DNA of 15,178 nucleotides from Verrucomicrobia bacterium UBA1200 (GTDB taxonomy: Bacteria; Verrucomicrobiota; Kiritimatiellia; RFP12; UBA1067), in assembly GCA_002309765.1 (NCBI GenBank), contig DBXY01000003.1, positions 42,144 through 57,321 of the forward strand, written 5' to 3'. The notes under the pieces were generated by a model that was given only the letters and a program-made list of their open reading frames with translations, was not told the DNA's origin and searched no databases. Of this stretch, positions 14,873-15,178 are shown piece after piece (position 1 is the first letter of the stretch; each line of letters opens with the position of its first letter). The position numbers and the translations under genes were made by a program.

Positions 14873-15178
14873 TCAAAATGCCCGGTTAACGCGAAACCGG
14901 TAAATTCCGGACTGTAGTCTAAAGTTACTCACGCCATCGGCGTTACCCAAATTATCCACCCCGACGGCTTGCTTGACCGGAAGCAATGACTCGGTCACCG
15001 GTCCGCATTCAGGATTTGGAAGCGCCAGAGTGGCCTCGGTGTTCACCGGAACCTGCACTTCCACTTCCGCACCGCCATTGTCGCGCCGCCAGAAGCATCG
15101 GCACTCGCCGCGAACGGTTTGCAAAACGTAATCGGCAAAATCCAGCCCCGGCATGAATACGGGTTTGAAAGCTATCTC
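14873..15178 (-). CDS. Alpha-L-rhamnosidase, C-terminal end (cut by the window edge)
   Basis: Only the last 101 residues are in the window; the frame is open to the right edge, so the true start lies outside, and the internal ATG at 15154 is unlikely to be a start. The segment resembles the C-terminal beta-sandwich of bacterial alpha-L-rhamnosidases (GH78-type): FKPVFMPGLDFADY near its start, an RG-x-C-x-C-FW segment, VEVQVPVNTEATLALP in the middle, VTES, and GIYRFRV at the end. These enzymes release terminal L-rhamnose from plant or algal polysaccharides and glycosides. Signal and catalytic domain cannot be assessed. Assignment rests on pattern similarity of the tail alone. Confidence 0.75.
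   Translation of the reverse strand, partial: EIAFKPVFMPGLDFADYVLQTVRGECRCFWRRDNGGAEVEVQVPVNTEATLALPNPECGPVTESLLPVKQAVGVDNLGNADGVSNFRLQSGIYRFRVNRAF

Noticed and set aside
14873..15154. A complete small 93-residue gene starting at 15154
   Set aside because: The frame stays open to the window edge and the extra eight codons continue the rhamnosidase-tail pattern, so it is the end of a larger gene.

Overview
The window looks like chromosomal DNA from a Gram-negative bacterium. The Tol-Pal proteins and an outer-membrane lipoprotein imply a double envelope. A member of the Planctomycetes/Verrucomicrobiota/Lentisphaerota (PVC) group is my best guess: the large hydrazine-synthase-alpha-like dihaem protein with a sugar-binding-type domain, the alpha-L-rhamnosidase end and the FmdB/A-type flavoprotein complement all suit that group. 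This placement is inference from gene content only. Coding density is high, and there are no RNA genes, insertion sequences, CRISPR arrays or phage genes that I can see.

Left block (137-8262, all minus strand, read right to left): tolB, pal, a TatA/B-family protein, tatC, hisB, rnc (RNase III), an FmdB-type zinc-ribbon protein and a 992-residue exported dihaem beta-propeller protein. tolB has a promoter-like TTGCCC-18-TATAAT and a strong Shine-Dalgarno. A 13-bp stem with a T-rich 3' flank lies between pal and tatB and probably splits the block into a tolB-pal unit and a tat-hisB-rnc-fmdB-hzsA-like unit. In the second unit the genes overlap or abut (4-bp GTGA, TAAATG, 3-bp gap, 26-bp gap, 11-bp overlap). 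The theme is envelope and export: TolB/Pal link outer membrane to peptidoglycan, Tat exports folded proteins, and the last gene makes an exported cytochrome-like protein. The histidine-synthesis and RNA-processing genes sit between them for no visible functional reason.

Middle (8263-10905): a 247-bp divergent intergenic region, then two plus-strand genes, a flavodiiron (A-type flavoprotein) oxygen/NO reductase and a four-helix membrane metallophosphoesterase.

Right block (10933-15178, minus strand, read right to left): the C-terminal end of an alpha-L-rhamnosidase cut by the window edge, the two E1 subunits of a pyruvate/2-oxoacid (or acetoin) dehydrogenase, and a MacB-type ABC exporter split into ATPase and permease. 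No MacA partner and no E2/E3 is present in the window.

Most genes are ordinary housekeeping types. The most interesting item is the hydrazine-synthase-alpha-like dihaem fusion protein at 137-3115. After it come an altered loop in the E1 alpha protein, a non-canonical lipobox in Pal and a heptameric CCCTAA-like repeat at the left edge. I did not find a clear new multi-gene system.
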